A DNA stretch of 64,000 nt from Niveispirillum lacus. Its GTDB lineage: Bacteria; Pseudomonadota; Alphaproteobacteria; Azospirillales; Azospirillaceae. Positions 44,882 to 53,484 of the stretch are shown here, piece after piece. The stretch lies in assembly GCF_002251795.1 (NCBI RefSeq), contig NZ_NOXU01000023.1, positions 62,001 through 126,000 of the forward strand, written 5' to 3'. The translations under genes were made by a program, and so were the position numbers. Numbering within the stretch: position 1 is the first letter of the stretch; each line of letters starts with the position of its first letter. The notes beneath the pieces were generated by a model. The model was not told where the DNA came from and did not search any database. It saw nothing but the letters and a program-made list of their open reading frames with translations.

Positions 44882-45778
44882 ATGGTCAGGATCGGCATTG
44901 ATTTCGGCGGTACCAAGATCGAGGCGGCGGCCCTGTCGCCGGCGGGGGATTTCCTGTCCCGGCTGCGGGCACCCAATCCTGGCACCTATGACGCTGCCAT
45001 CACAACGGTGCGCGATCTGGTCGCCCGGACAGAGGCGGATGTGGGCCCGGCGGCCAGTGTCGGACTGGGCGTACCGGGGTCGATAAACCCGGCCACCGGC
45101 CTGATGCGCAATGCCAATTCCACCTATTTGAACGGCCGCGACTTCACCGCTGACCTGACGGCGGCCCTGGGCAGGCCCGTGCGGCTGGCCAATGATGCCA
45201 ACTGCCTGGCCCTGTCCGAGGCGGTGGATGGGGCGGCGGCGGGCTGCCGGGTGGCCTTCGCCATCATCATCGGCACCGGCTGCGGCGGTGGCCTGGTGGT
45301 GGATGGCAGGCTGGTCGAAGGGGCGAACGGCATCGGTGGGGAATGGGGCCACATGCCCCTGCCCTGGCCCACCGCTGACGAGGTGCCCGGCCCCGCCTGC
45401 TGGTGCGGGCAGTCGGGCTGTCTGGAAACCTGGGTATCGGGTACGGGTCTGCGCCGCGACCATGCCGCAGTGACCGGCAATGACCAGCCCGGCGAATGGA
45501 TCATCCAGGCCGCGCGGGCCGGCGATGCGGGGGCGGCGGCGGCCCTGGACCGCTATATCCACCGGCTGGGCCGGTCCATGGCGGTGATCAGCAACATTGT
45601 CGATCCGGACATGTTCGTGTTAGGTGGCGGCCTGTCGAATGTCGCCGAACTGTATGAACGGCTGGTGCCGGTGATCCGTGCGCATGTGTTCTGTGACACC
45701 TGGCGCGCGGGCATCGCACCGGCGCGGTGGGGCGACAGTTCGGGGGTGCGCGGGGCGGCGCGCCTGTGGCAATCCTGA
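44882..45778 (+). CDS. mak: Fructokinase / mannofructokinase, ROK family (Mak-type)
   Basis: A 298-residue ROK kinase very like E. coli Mak. N-terminal ATP loop IGIDFGGTKIEAAAL, then RNANSTYLNGRDF, RLANDANCLALSEAVDGAAA with the catalytic Asp, GTGCGGGLVVDGRLVEGANG, the zinc-binding CWCGQSGCLETWVSGTG cluster, and the C-terminal GDSSGVRGAARLW. It phosphorylates fructose (and mannose weakly) to the 6-phosphate. A G-rich ribosome-binding site precedes the ATG. With the AGE epimerase directly downstream it would complete mannose to fructose to fructose-6-phosphate. Confidence 0.9.
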   Translation: MVRIGIDFGGTKIEAAALSPAGDFLSRLRAPNPGTYDAAITTVRDLVARTEADVGPAASVGLGVPGSINPATGLMRNANSTYLNGRDFTADLTAALGRPVRLANDANCLALSEAVDGAAAGCRVAFAIIIGTGCGGGLVVDGRLVEGANGIGGEWGHMPLPWPTADEVPGPACWCGQSGCLETWVSGTGLRRDHAAVTGNDQPGEWIIQAARAGDAGAAAALDRYIHRLGRSMAVISNIVDPDMFVLGGGLSNVAELYERLVPVIRAHVFCDTWRAGIAPARWGDSSGVRGAARLWQS

Positions 45779-45793
45779 CCGGGAACCAACCTG

Positions 45794-46987
45794 ATGACCA
45801 ACATCCCCTCTTCTTCAGCCCCGCCGATGCCCCCCTTGATGGCCGATATCGTCCAGCGCCGGGACCGGTTGATCGCCTGGGTGCGGCATCATGCCTATCC
45901 GCTGTGGTGGGAACAGGGCTATGACCATGCGCGGGGCGGCTTTCATGAAAAGCTGGACCAGACGGGTCGCCCTGTCGACGCCCCCCGCCGGGCACGGGTG
46001 CAACCGCGTCAGATTTATTCCTATGCCCTGGCCCCGACCCTGGGCTGGACCGGTCCGGCCCGCGCCATCGTCGAACAGGCCCTGGCCACCTATCTGTCGC
46101 GCTACCGGCGCGATGACGGGCTGTTCCGCACCCTGGTGGCGGCGGACGGGTCGGCGCTGGATGACAGCGTCGATCTCTATGACCAGGCCTTTGCCCTGTT
46201 CGGCCTGTGCCACGCCGCCCAGGCCCTGGGGGAGCTGTCGGCGTTGCAGCCGGTAGCCGTCAGCCTGCGGGACCGGTTGATGGCCCGCTGTGCGCATCAG
46301 GGCGGGTTTGCCAATCTGGACCCCGGCGCCAGCACCTTGCAATCCAACCCCAACATGCATCTGTTCGAGGCATCGCTGGCCTGGGAAGCCGCCGGCGGCG
46401 ATGCCGGCTGGGCGACCATGGCCGACGGCATTGCCGGTCTGGCCCTGACCCGCTTCATTGACGCCCGAACCGGCGCCCTGCGCGAATTCTTCGACCGCAC
46501 CTGGCAGCCGGCGCCCGGCCTACCGGGGCGCGTCGTCGAACCCGGCCATCAGTTTGAATGGGCCTGGCTGCTGCTGCGCTGGGGCCAGCTTCGCGGACGG
46601 GACGACGCGATCAAGGCGGGCCTGCGCCTGCTGACGATTGCGGAAACCCATGGGGTGGACCCGGCGCGCGGCGTGGGTTTCAACAGCCTGCTGGATGATT
46701 TCTCCATCCATGACCACAATGCCCGCCTGTGGCCGCAGACAGAGCGGATCAAGGCCGCCGTCCTGGCCGCCGAGATCACGGGCGACCCCGGCTTCTGGAC
46801 CGTCGCCACCCAGGGCGCTGACGGCCTGCTGCGCTATCTCGACACCCCGGTCCAGGGCCTGTGGTGGGACAAGCTCTCCCCGGCCGGCATCTTTACCGAC
46901 GAACCGGCACCGGCCAGCAGCTTCTACCATATTACCTGCGCCATCGCCGAACTGGACCGGGCGGTCACCACCGCCCTGGCAGCCTGA
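45794..46987 (+). CDS. AGE-family epimerase/isomerase (mannose isomerase-like)
   Basis: A 397-residue (alpha/alpha)6-barrel enzyme of the N-acylglucosamine 2-epimerase family. Segments include HHAYPLWWEQGYDHARGGFH near 34-53, RRARVQPRQIYSYALAPTL near 66-84, PNMHLFEASLAWEAAGGDA (residues ~185), and the EPGHQFEWAWLLLRW motif near 248-262 with its catalytic His/Glu. Late KLSPAGIFTDEPAPASSFYH carries another active-site His. Lying 15 bases after mak, it most likely isomerises mannose to fructose; other AGE reactions remain possible. Confidence 0.87.
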   Translation: MTNIPSSSAPPMPPLMADIVQRRDRLIAWVRHHAYPLWWEQGYDHARGGFHEKLDQTGRPVDAPRRARVQPRQIYSYALAPTLGWTGPARAIVEQALATYLSRYRRDDGLFRTLVAADGSALDDSVDLYDQAFALFGLCHAAQALGELSALQPVAVSLRDRLMARCAHQGGFANLDPGASTLQSNPNMHLFEASLAWEAAGGDAGWATMADGIAGLALTRFIDARTGALREFFDRTWQPAPGLPGRVVEPGHQFEWAWLLLRWGQLRGRDDAIKAGLRLLTIAETHGVDPARGVGFNSLLDDFSIHDHNARLWPQTERIKAAVLAAEITGDPGFWTVATQGADGLLRYLDTPVQGLWWDKLSPAGIFTDEPAPASSFYHITCAIAELDRAVTTALAA

Positions 46988-47287
46988 GCCGCAGCGACCG
47001 TGCCAGGCCAGCGCCAGCATTCGGAGGGGCAGGGTTCGCCCCTCCGAATGATCCGGACCTGTGAAACAGTGTAAACCGGCAAATCCGCACGGTTTCAGCG
47101 GACAATGGCGGCCAGCGCCGAACGCGGGCATGCTGATGCAACAGCGTGCAACAGAAAAACGCGGGGTGTTTCATAGGGGAGAGGCTGGCAGCAGCCACTC
47201 CGCCTCCCGGCGGCACGCGGGCGGAACTGTGGTGCCAAGATTGGCATGATAGCACGGGTTGGGGGAAAAGTCAGCCGTTGGGGTGGG
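46988..47287. other. Intergenic region with a strong hairpin
   Basis: A perfect 13-bp stem with a 7-base loop (47018-47030 with 47038-47050) lies 30 bases after the epimerase stop. There is no T-tract, so it is either a Rho-type end, an mRNA-stabilising structure, or part of a bidirectional end with the convergent lipoprotein gene. No gene is recognised in the rest. Confidence 0.5.
47018..47050 (+). terminator. Perfect 13-bp stem-loop downstream of the AGE epimerase gene
   Basis: The arms CATTCGGAGGGGC and GCCCCTCCGAATG pair completely around AGGGTTC. It lacks a following T-run, so intrinsic termination is uncertain. Confidence 0.45.
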
Positions 47288-49141
47288 TCAAGGCGTCAGC
47301 AGTTTTGCCCGCGCGGTCTGAAGACGTAACTCGGCCTCGGCGATTGAGGCCGCCGCCGTCACCCTCGCCAACTCTGCATTCAGGTCATCCATGGGATCGG
47401 TGGTTGGGGTGAGCTTATTGGTCGTTTCCTGAATACCGGCAGCCAGCGACAGGGCATCTGCCCGCTGCTTGAGCAGCTTGAGCTTGCGGTCCTCAATCCC
47501 CGTCCGTGTGTTCAGCGCTGTATCAGCAAGGCCCTTCAAAGCATTGGCAAACTCAAGCCCGCTTTCCTCCGGCTGTGCAAAAGTGCCGGTGAGCAGCGAA
47601 CCATCCTCCGCGAATGTGGCCTTCAGCTCCGACTTCTCACCAAAACCGGCACTGAGCGGTAGCGCAAGATACCTTCCCAGTTGAGGTACCGAGATATCGG
47701 CGGTGTGAATAACCCGATCCTGCGACAGAACCGATTGCGGCCCGATATTGGCAGTTGTCATGTCTACTTTCAACTTCGCCGGTTCGACGTAAATAATGCC
47801 CTCATTCGCATTGATGTGATTTTTCGGGACTTCTGATTCGCAGGTCGCGTCTGACGATGTGCAGTTCGAGTCTGAACTTACTGCTGGAATTGATAATGCT
47901 GATTCTCCCGGGTATTTCGGCTTCATATCACGTTCTTTTATTTTTACTTCTGATATTTTCGTGAAGACATTCTCTATCGCGGATTTACTGCTGCATGTTT
48001 CATTTAACTGGCTACGGCACGGACGGTTCGAAAGCGAAGGTTCGGCGCGGAGACGTGTATGATTGCCATGTCCATCAATGAAATGACGAGCAAGGAAACT
48101 GCCAGGATTGGGGGAAAAAAGAACTATACCACCCGCCAGTAATTCCGGATTAATTTGGCCGCTGTTAAATGCCATATCGGTTTTATTGTTACTTTGAATA
48201 ACGGAATGGTTAGCCGGAATTGTTTGCTGGCTGTCGTTATTTGGTGTAGGATATTTTATTTCACTATATATTTTAGAACTACCGAGCGGCAGGGTCAACT
48301 GTGCATCAATGTCGGATAATTCAGCCGTTACTTTGTCAAGCTGCACTGAGTACTTTTCTTTCTGAACCTTGAGGCTATCTAATTTGGCGGAGTCCGCCTT
48401 GGGGTCGGCACCTAGTTTGGCCGCCTCCGCGGTTACATTATCCAATAAACTGATAAGTTCGTTTCGCTTTGCCGCCGCCGCTTTGCGATCAGTGACGAGC
48501 GAATAGGTTGCCGGTGTGCAGGCTGCAAAACTTATTCTCTCGGTGATCTTCCTTGGAGCATCCTTCTTGGCATCTTTCTTATCGTCGGCGCTGGCAATTT
48601 CCATGAGGGAGCGATCAGACAGGCCGCCAGCGGCACCAAGGACCGCACCCGGAGCGCCTGTGGCAAAAAGGGCGGCTGAACCGAGGGCGGAAGCCACCGC
48701 TGCTATGGCCTGCGGCGTCTGGTCAGCCATGGAAGCGTTGATCGATTTCAGCATGCCATTAGGGTGACGCTCCAATGATATCGAGGATGTCTTTAAAAAC
48801 TGCTGCAGCTCCCGGTAATCAATCAGGATTGTCTGATGAGCGACTTGTGTGGCCGACAAAGAGCCACCGACAACAAACTTGATCTCTGTAACCGGCTTGA
48901 CCCCCTTCGGTTCGATTTGGGCAAGTACCTTCTCCAGCTCTGTATCCACCGCACAGTCGCGGATGGTTACATAAGCGGTCGGCCTGATCACAGCGGCCGG
49001 CAGATTATAAATAAATCCGGCGGGAACGGCATTTATATTGGTAGATGACGGTCCGTTCTTCAACTCCGACACCGTAAGTGATGTCTCACATCCAGTCAGG
49101 AGAACGGCACAGAACGGGAGGAGCATTGCCATTCGTTTCAT
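47288..49141 (-). CDS. Large hypothetical lipoprotein
   Basis: A 617-residue protein with a lipoprotein leader (MKRMAMLLPFCAVLLTGC; Cys at 18) and an AAGGAGAAGG ribosome-binding site. The mature part is mixed: a hydrophobic Ala/Gly-rich stretch near 140-170 (AIAAVASALGSAALFATGAP), a coiled-coil segment near 220-280, a Ser/Cys-rich low-GC middle (about 360-440), and a C-terminal coiled coil (about 540-617). No family is recognised. Its base composition in the middle is more AT-rich than the surroundings. It stands alone, convergent with the AGE epimerase gene. Confidence 0.7.
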   Translation of the reverse strand: MKRMAMLLPFCAVLLTGCETSLTVSELKNGPSSTNINAVPAGFIYNLPAAVIRPTAYVTIRDCAVDTELEKVLAQIEPKGVKPVTEIKFVVGGSLSATQVAHQTILIDYRELQQFLKTSSISLERHPNGMLKSINASMADQTPQAIAAVASALGSAALFATGAPGAVLGAAGGLSDRSLMEIASADDKKDAKKDAPRKITERISFAACTPATYSLVTDRKAAAAKRNELISLLDNVTAEAAKLGADPKADSAKLDSLKVQKEKYSVQLDKVTAELSDIDAQLTLPLGSSKIYSEIKYPTPNNDSQQTIPANHSVIQSNNKTDMAFNSGQINPELLAGGIVLFSPNPGSFLARHFIDGHGNHTRLRAEPSLSNRPCRSQLNETCSSKSAIENVFTKISEVKIKERDMKPKYPGESALSIPAVSSDSNCTSSDATCESEVPKNHINANEGIIYVEPAKLKVDMTTANIGPQSVLSQDRVIHTADISVPQLGRYLALPLSAGFGEKSELKATFAEDGSLLTGTFAQPEESGLEFANALKGLADTALNTRTGIEDRKLKLLKQRADALSLAAGIQETTNKLTPTTDPMDDLNAELARVTAAASIAEAELRLQTARAKLLTP

Positions 49142-49463
49142 TCTACCTTCTCCTTTATCTAGAGTGGCTTCCTGTGACCTAAGGTGCGTGATTTGATTTT
49201 ATGCACTGCGAAGGCGCATGCATTATGGTTAACGGCGATTAAGAAATATGCCTTGTGTGAGCAAAAATGGAAATAGGAATCATTCTAATCGGCGCTTATG
49301 ACCAATCACTACGTCATTGGTTGATTGCTGATCAGCATAAACCCCAAAGAGATGATCGGCATAGCGATCAGGCGACCATGGGTCATAGGAATTAATTCTT
49401 TACACCCGCCCTGCCCCGCGCCCATACTCCAGCATCGCCCATCACCCGGTCAGGAGCCCCCCC
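49142..49463. other. Intergenic region between divergent genes, AT-rich
   Basis: An AT-rich gap that must hold the promoter of the large lipoprotein gene on the minus strand. It contains CCAATCA...TTGGTTGATTG partial inverted repeats near 49301-49328. No specific promoter or operator can be named. Confidence 0.4.
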
Positions 49464-49826
49464 ATGGATGCGTTCAGTACGGATACCCTGACAGGGGCGG
49501 GCATGGGATTGGCGGCGGCGGGGGCGCTGGCGGGGCTGCGCTGGTTGGTCATGGGTAAGGCGCGGGAGATTGACGGGCTGCCGGCACAGGTGCAGGCGCT
49601 GCGCCTGGATCTGGTGCGCACAGGCGCCCGGTTGGACCGGGCCGAGGCCGATATCGCCAATGACAAGGCCGGGCGGCGGGCCTTTGGCACCGTGGAAATC
49701 CTGGTCAGCAAGATCAGCGCCGATATCGGCCATCTGTCGGCTGACCTGCAAAAACTGTCCGACCGGCATGAACGCGGCAATCAGGAGATCTGGGCCGCCA
49801 TCGACCGGATGCGCGGGGCGGGATAA
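49464..49826 (+). CDS. Small membrane-anchored coiled-coil protein
   Basis: A 120-residue protein with one N-terminal membrane span (about 9-30, AGMGLAAAGALAGLRWLVMG) followed by a heptad-rich helix (about 40-115, for example LPAQVQALRLDLVRTGARLD). It resembles phage-accessory or DUF2730-like small proteins in layout, without a clear family match. An AGGAG ribosome-binding site precedes the ATG. It converges on the GH43 gene and shares a hairpin terminator with it. Confidence 0.65.
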   Translation: MDAFSTDTLTGAGMGLAAAGALAGLRWLVMGKAREIDGLPAQVQALRLDLVRTGARLDRAEADIANDKAGRRAFGTVEILVSKISADIGHLSADLQKLSDRHERGNQEIWAAIDRMRGAG

Positions 49827-49836
49827 TGCCCGCCCT

Positions 49837-49892
49837 CCACCGTTCCCCCCTGCCCCGGCCTTGCCCAGGCCTGGAAAGGGGGGAAACGGTGG
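49837..49892. terminator. Stem-loop between convergent genes
   Basis: A 15-base arm (49837-49851) pairs with 49877-49892 with a one-base bulge, and an inner GCCT...AGGC stem fills the loop. It lies between the small membrane-protein gene and the GH43 gene and could end transcription from both sides. No strong T-tract. Confidence 0.5.
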
Positions 49893-49898
49893 CGGTGC

Positions 49899-51581
49899 TC
49901 ACCGTGCGCGGCTGGCAAAGGGGCCGACCATGACCCCGATAAAACCGCCGGCCTTCTTGGTGGACAGGATGGTGCCGTCGGCACCGGTCAGCACACGCTG
50001 CCAGTCGGCCCCGTCGGCGGCCACGTCGAAATCATAGTCCCCGCCGCGCGCCGTGATGCGCAGGCGATAGGAGGCGGCGGCCTTGACCGGTGCGCTGCCC
50101 AGCACCTTGCCATCGGCAGGGACATCCTTGCCTGCACGCGCCGCCACGCGGGCCAGCAATTGCCCGCCCTCCTTCTCGATGGTGAAGCGCATCCAGTTTT
50201 CATCACTCTGCACCGCGGCCAGACCGGCGCGGTCGCCGGCCCGGCCGGGGGTGAAGACCAGTTCGGTGGTGATGGTGGCATTGTGATGCTGTTGACGCCG
50301 CGCCCAGAAGGCGGGGTTGCCATAATCGGACAGGCCGACCGGTTGCAAGGTCAAGGTCAGCGCCCCGTCAGACAGCCGATACCAGTCCCCTTTGGGATTG
50401 CGCGCCATCATCCAATAGGGGGGCAGCCTGTCGCCATCAAACTCGTCGCGCACCTGGAAGGCACCCGTGGTCGGCACCTTGGGTACCGGTTGCGGCGGCA
50501 GGTCGGGTTTGGCATGGGTCAGGGGAATGGCCTGGCCCGGCTCTGTCATACGCGGCCAGCCATCGACCCAGCGCACGGGCATCAGGAAGGTTTCCCGTCC
50601 GGTATTGTACAGATCATCGCCATAGGGGCGGATGGCCAGGAAGGTGGCCCACCATTCACCCTTGGGGGTGACGACAAAATCGGCATGGCCGGCAGAGGTG
50701 ATGGGGAAGGGCCGGGCCGGGTCCAAATCACGCTGCGTCAGGATCGGGTTGGACGGGGCGGGGGTGAAGGGGCCCATGGGGCTGGTGCCGCGCAGCACCA
50801 CCTGCGAATGGTTGATGGCCGTCCCGCCTTCGGCACAGATCAGGTAATAATACCCATCCTTTTTGAAGATATGCGGGCCTTCGATCCAGATCGGCTTGGT
50901 CGAGAGATCCACACCACCATTGACCAGCACCTTGCGCGGGCCGATGGTTTTCATGCTTTTCAGGTCCAGTTCCTGCACCCAGATGGCGCGGTGCCCCTCA
51001 TAAAGCGGCTGACCCTCCGGCGGGCCATTATTGAGGATATAGGTGCGGCCATCCTCATCGAAAAAGATCGACGGGTCGATGCCACCCACCAGATCGGGCA
51101 GCCAGACCGGGTTCGACCAGGGGCCCTTCGGGTCCTTGGCGGTGATGATAAAATTGCCGCCGCAATCAACACAGGTGTTCAGGATGTAAAAGGTGCCGTC
51201 ATGATAATCAATGGCCGGGGCAAACACGCCGCGCGACAGGCCCAGCGCCTTAAAATCCAACTGGTCCGGGCGGTCGATGGCATTGCCGATCTGGGTCCAG
51301 TTCACCAGATCGCGGGAATGGAACACGGGGATGCCGGGGAACCAGGAAAAGGTTGAGGTGACCAGGTAATAATCCTCCCCTACCCGCGTGATGGAAGGGT
51401 CAGGATAAAAACCGTTCAGGATGGGATTGCGATACTCACCAGGTTTCGCCGTCACCACCGCGTCGGACGGGTCCGCCCCCTGATATTCCAGCCAGTTGAA
51501 CCGCGCCGTCTCGGCGGCCAGGGCGACCGGTGCTGAAAACAGACCCATGGTTAGAGCCAGGGCCGCCATCCATCCACGCAT
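49899..51581 (-). CDS. GH43 glycoside hydrolase (beta-xylosidase/arabinofuranosidase-like)
   Basis: A 560-residue exported enzyme with signal peptide (1-22, ending ALAAE). The five-bladed GH43 propeller starts with NPILNGFYPDPSITRVGEDY, where the Asp of YPDPS is the general base, and continues with FHSRDLVNWTQIGNAI and DPSIFFDEDGRTYILNN. The C-terminal beta-sandwich (about 385-550, from VRDEFDGDRLPPYW) is the GH43_C2 domain. Likely acts on xylo-oligosaccharides or arabinose side chains. A close paralogue lies just upstream on the same strand. Confidence 0.9.
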   Translation of the reverse strand: MRGWMAALALTMGLFSAPVALAAETARFNWLEYQGADPSDAVVTAKPGEYRNPILNGFYPDPSITRVGEDYYLVTSTFSWFPGIPVFHSRDLVNWTQIGNAIDRPDQLDFKALGLSRGVFAPAIDYHDGTFYILNTCVDCGGNFIITAKDPKGPWSNPVWLPDLVGGIDPSIFFDEDGRTYILNNGPPEGQPLYEGHRAIWVQELDLKSMKTIGPRKVLVNGGVDLSTKPIWIEGPHIFKKDGYYYLICAEGGTAINHSQVVLRGTSPMGPFTPAPSNPILTQRDLDPARPFPITSAGHADFVVTPKGEWWATFLAIRPYGDDLYNTGRETFLMPVRWVDGWPRMTEPGQAIPLTHAKPDLPPQPVPKVPTTGAFQVRDEFDGDRLPPYWMMARNPKGDWYRLSDGALTLTLQPVGLSDYGNPAFWARRQQHHNATITTELVFTPGRAGDRAGLAAVQSDENWMRFTIEKEGGQLLARVAARAGKDVPADGKVLGSAPVKAAASYRLRITARGGDYDFDVAADGADWQRVLTGADGTILSTKKAGGFIGVMVGPFASRAR

Positions 51582-51655
51582 GTTTCCTCCTGCTTTCTGG
51601 TTTTTGAATGACGCCGCCGGTCAGGGCGGAGCGGTTGCCCCGCCCTGACCGACCT

Positions 51656-53344
51656 TCACCGCCCCGCCTCCGCATAGGGGCCCACCAGCACACCCATAAA
51701 GCCGCGCGCGATGGCCGTGGACAGGATGGTGCCGTCGGCATCGGTCAGGACCGGTTTCCATCCATCCTGACCCGTGCCCACCGCAAAATCATAGGAACCG
51801 CCCCGCGCCGTGACGCGCAGGCGCAGCGGCCCCTCGCCGGGAACCGGTTGCCGGGCCAGGATACGGCCGGGCTTGGGGTCATTCTCCCCGGCGCGGACGG
51901 CAACAACCAGGGTGCGCACACCGTCCAGCCGCTCCACCGTATAGCGGAACCAGGATTCGTCATTCTGCACGACAGCCAGACCCGCCCGCTCACCGGGCCG
52001 GTCGGGGGTGAAGGACAGTTCGGTGGTGAAGCTGGCGTCCCGGTGCTGCTGCCGACGGGCCCACAGGCTGGGGCTGGCGCGGTCGGACAGGGTCACGGCC
52101 TGGGGCGTCAGGACCAGTGCCCCTTCCGACAGGCGCCACCAGGCCCCGTCCAGCCGGCGCGGCGTCATCCAGTAAAGCGGCAGGGTCGGGCCTTCAAACT
52201 CGTCCCGGATGGTGAACGGGCCGGCGGTGGGAATGGCGGCCGGCGGCTGGGCCGGCAGGTCGGGTTTCAGATGCTGGCGTGGAATGGCCGTGCCGGGGGG
52301 CAGGATGCGCGGCCAGCCATCCACCCAGCGCACGGGCAGCAGGAAGGTCTCCCGCCCGGTATTGAACATTTCCCCCCCGGCATAGGGGCGCACGGCCAGG
52401 AACACCGCCCACCAGTCACCCTTCTGCGTTTCCACCAGATCGGCATGACCCGCCGCTTCGATCGGGTTGGGGCGCTTGGGGTCCAGGTCGCGCTGCGTCA
52501 GGATCGGGTTGGTGGGGCCGGGCGTATAGGGACCGGTGGGGGTGGGGGCGCGCCAGATCATCTGGGCATGGCTGGTGCCGGTCCCGCCTTCCGCCGCAGT
52601 CAGGTAATAAAAACCGTCCTTTTTATAAAGATGCGGACCCTCGACATAACCGGGTTTGGTGCTGATATCGACACCCCCATTGACGATCATCGTGCGCGGG
52701 CCGATGGTCTTCAGGTTCTTGGCGTCAAATTCCTGAATCCAGATGGCACGATGCCCGTCATAGGCCTCCTTGTCGCCTTCCGGCAGGTCATTGTTCAAGA
52801 TCCAGGCGCGGCCATCCTCATCAAAGAACAAGGACGGGTCGATGCCATCGCGCAGGTCGGGCAGCCAGACCGGGTCGGACCAGGGACCGGCCGGGTCCTT
52901 GGCCGTCACCACAAAGTTCCCGCCGCTGTAGAAGCTGGTATTGACGATGTAGAACAGGCCTTCATGGTAACTGATTGCCGGGGCAAACAGCCCGCCCGTC
53001 AGACCACCCTGGCCGAAATTCATCAGTCCGGGCCGGGCGATGGCGTTGGAAATCTGGGTCCAGTTGACCAGATCGCGGGAATGAAACACCGGCAGACCGG
53101 GCAGCCAGCCAAAGCTGGAATTGACCAGATAATAATCCTCGCCCACCCGCGTGACCGACGGGTCGGGATAGAAACCCGCAATGATGGGATTGCGATACGC
53201 ATTGGCCGCAACCGTCTTGGGGTCCGCCGGGTCTGAACCCCGATATTCGAACCAGTCAAACCGCGCCTCGCCCGCATATCCGACGCCGGATGTGCCCAGC
53301 ACTAACCCCACCGCCAGCAGCGATGCCCATCGACCCAACCGCAT
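51656..53344 (-). CDS. GH43 glycoside hydrolase, paralogue
   Basis: A 562-residue enzyme from ATG 53344, preceded by GGAGGAAAC; the frame continues upstream to 53488 without support. Signal peptide 1-24 (ending GVGYAG). It shares the plan of the downstream paralogue: NPIIAGFYPDPSVTRVGEDY, HSRDLVNWTQISNAIARPG, and the DPSLFFDEDGRAWILNNDL block, then a C-terminal FTIRDEFEGPTLPLYWM sandwich. Similarity over the whole length indicates tandem duplication, with divergence suggesting different linkage preference. A LacI-type operator lies about 50 bases upstream. Confidence 0.9.
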   Translation of the reverse strand: MRLGRWASLLAVGLVLGTSGVGYAGEARFDWFEYRGSDPADPKTVAANAYRNPIIAGFYPDPSVTRVGEDYYLVNSSFGWLPGLPVFHSRDLVNWTQISNAIARPGLMNFGQGGLTGGLFAPAISYHEGLFYIVNTSFYSGGNFVVTAKDPAGPWSDPVWLPDLRDGIDPSLFFDEDGRAWILNNDLPEGDKEAYDGHRAIWIQEFDAKNLKTIGPRTMIVNGGVDISTKPGYVEGPHLYKKDGFYYLTAAEGGTGTSHAQMIWRAPTPTGPYTPGPTNPILTQRDLDPKRPNPIEAAGHADLVETQKGDWWAVFLAVRPYAGGEMFNTGRETFLLPVRWVDGWPRILPPGTAIPRQHLKPDLPAQPPAAIPTAGPFTIRDEFEGPTLPLYWMTPRRLDGAWWRLSEGALVLTPQAVTLSDRASPSLWARRQQHRDASFTTELSFTPDRPGERAGLAVVQNDESWFRYTVERLDGVRTLVVAVRAGENDPKPGRILARQPVPGEGPLRLRVTARGGSYDFAVGTGQDGWKPVLTDADGTILSTAIARGFMGVLVGPYAEAGR

Positions 53345-53395
53345 GTTTCCTCCGCTTACGCCAAACGTTTTCGGCAGTTTTTCGTTCCGATATTT

Positions 53396-53409
53396 TGTTA
53401 GCGTTATCA
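53396..53409. promoter_or_regulatory. LacI-type palindromic operator upstream of GH43 gene
   Basis: TGTTAGCGTTATCA fits the pattern TGnTAnCGnTAnCA, a CG-centred palindrome typical of LacI-family regulators. The same pattern recurs at 58452 and 63512, each before a gene of the xylan/uronate locus. Confidence 0.55.
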
Positions 53410-53484
53410 TGTGGAAACCGAGCTGCGCTGTCCAGGGTTTTGACAAGGCTGTCAGGTCCCTGCCACAACCGGACCGGCACAGGG

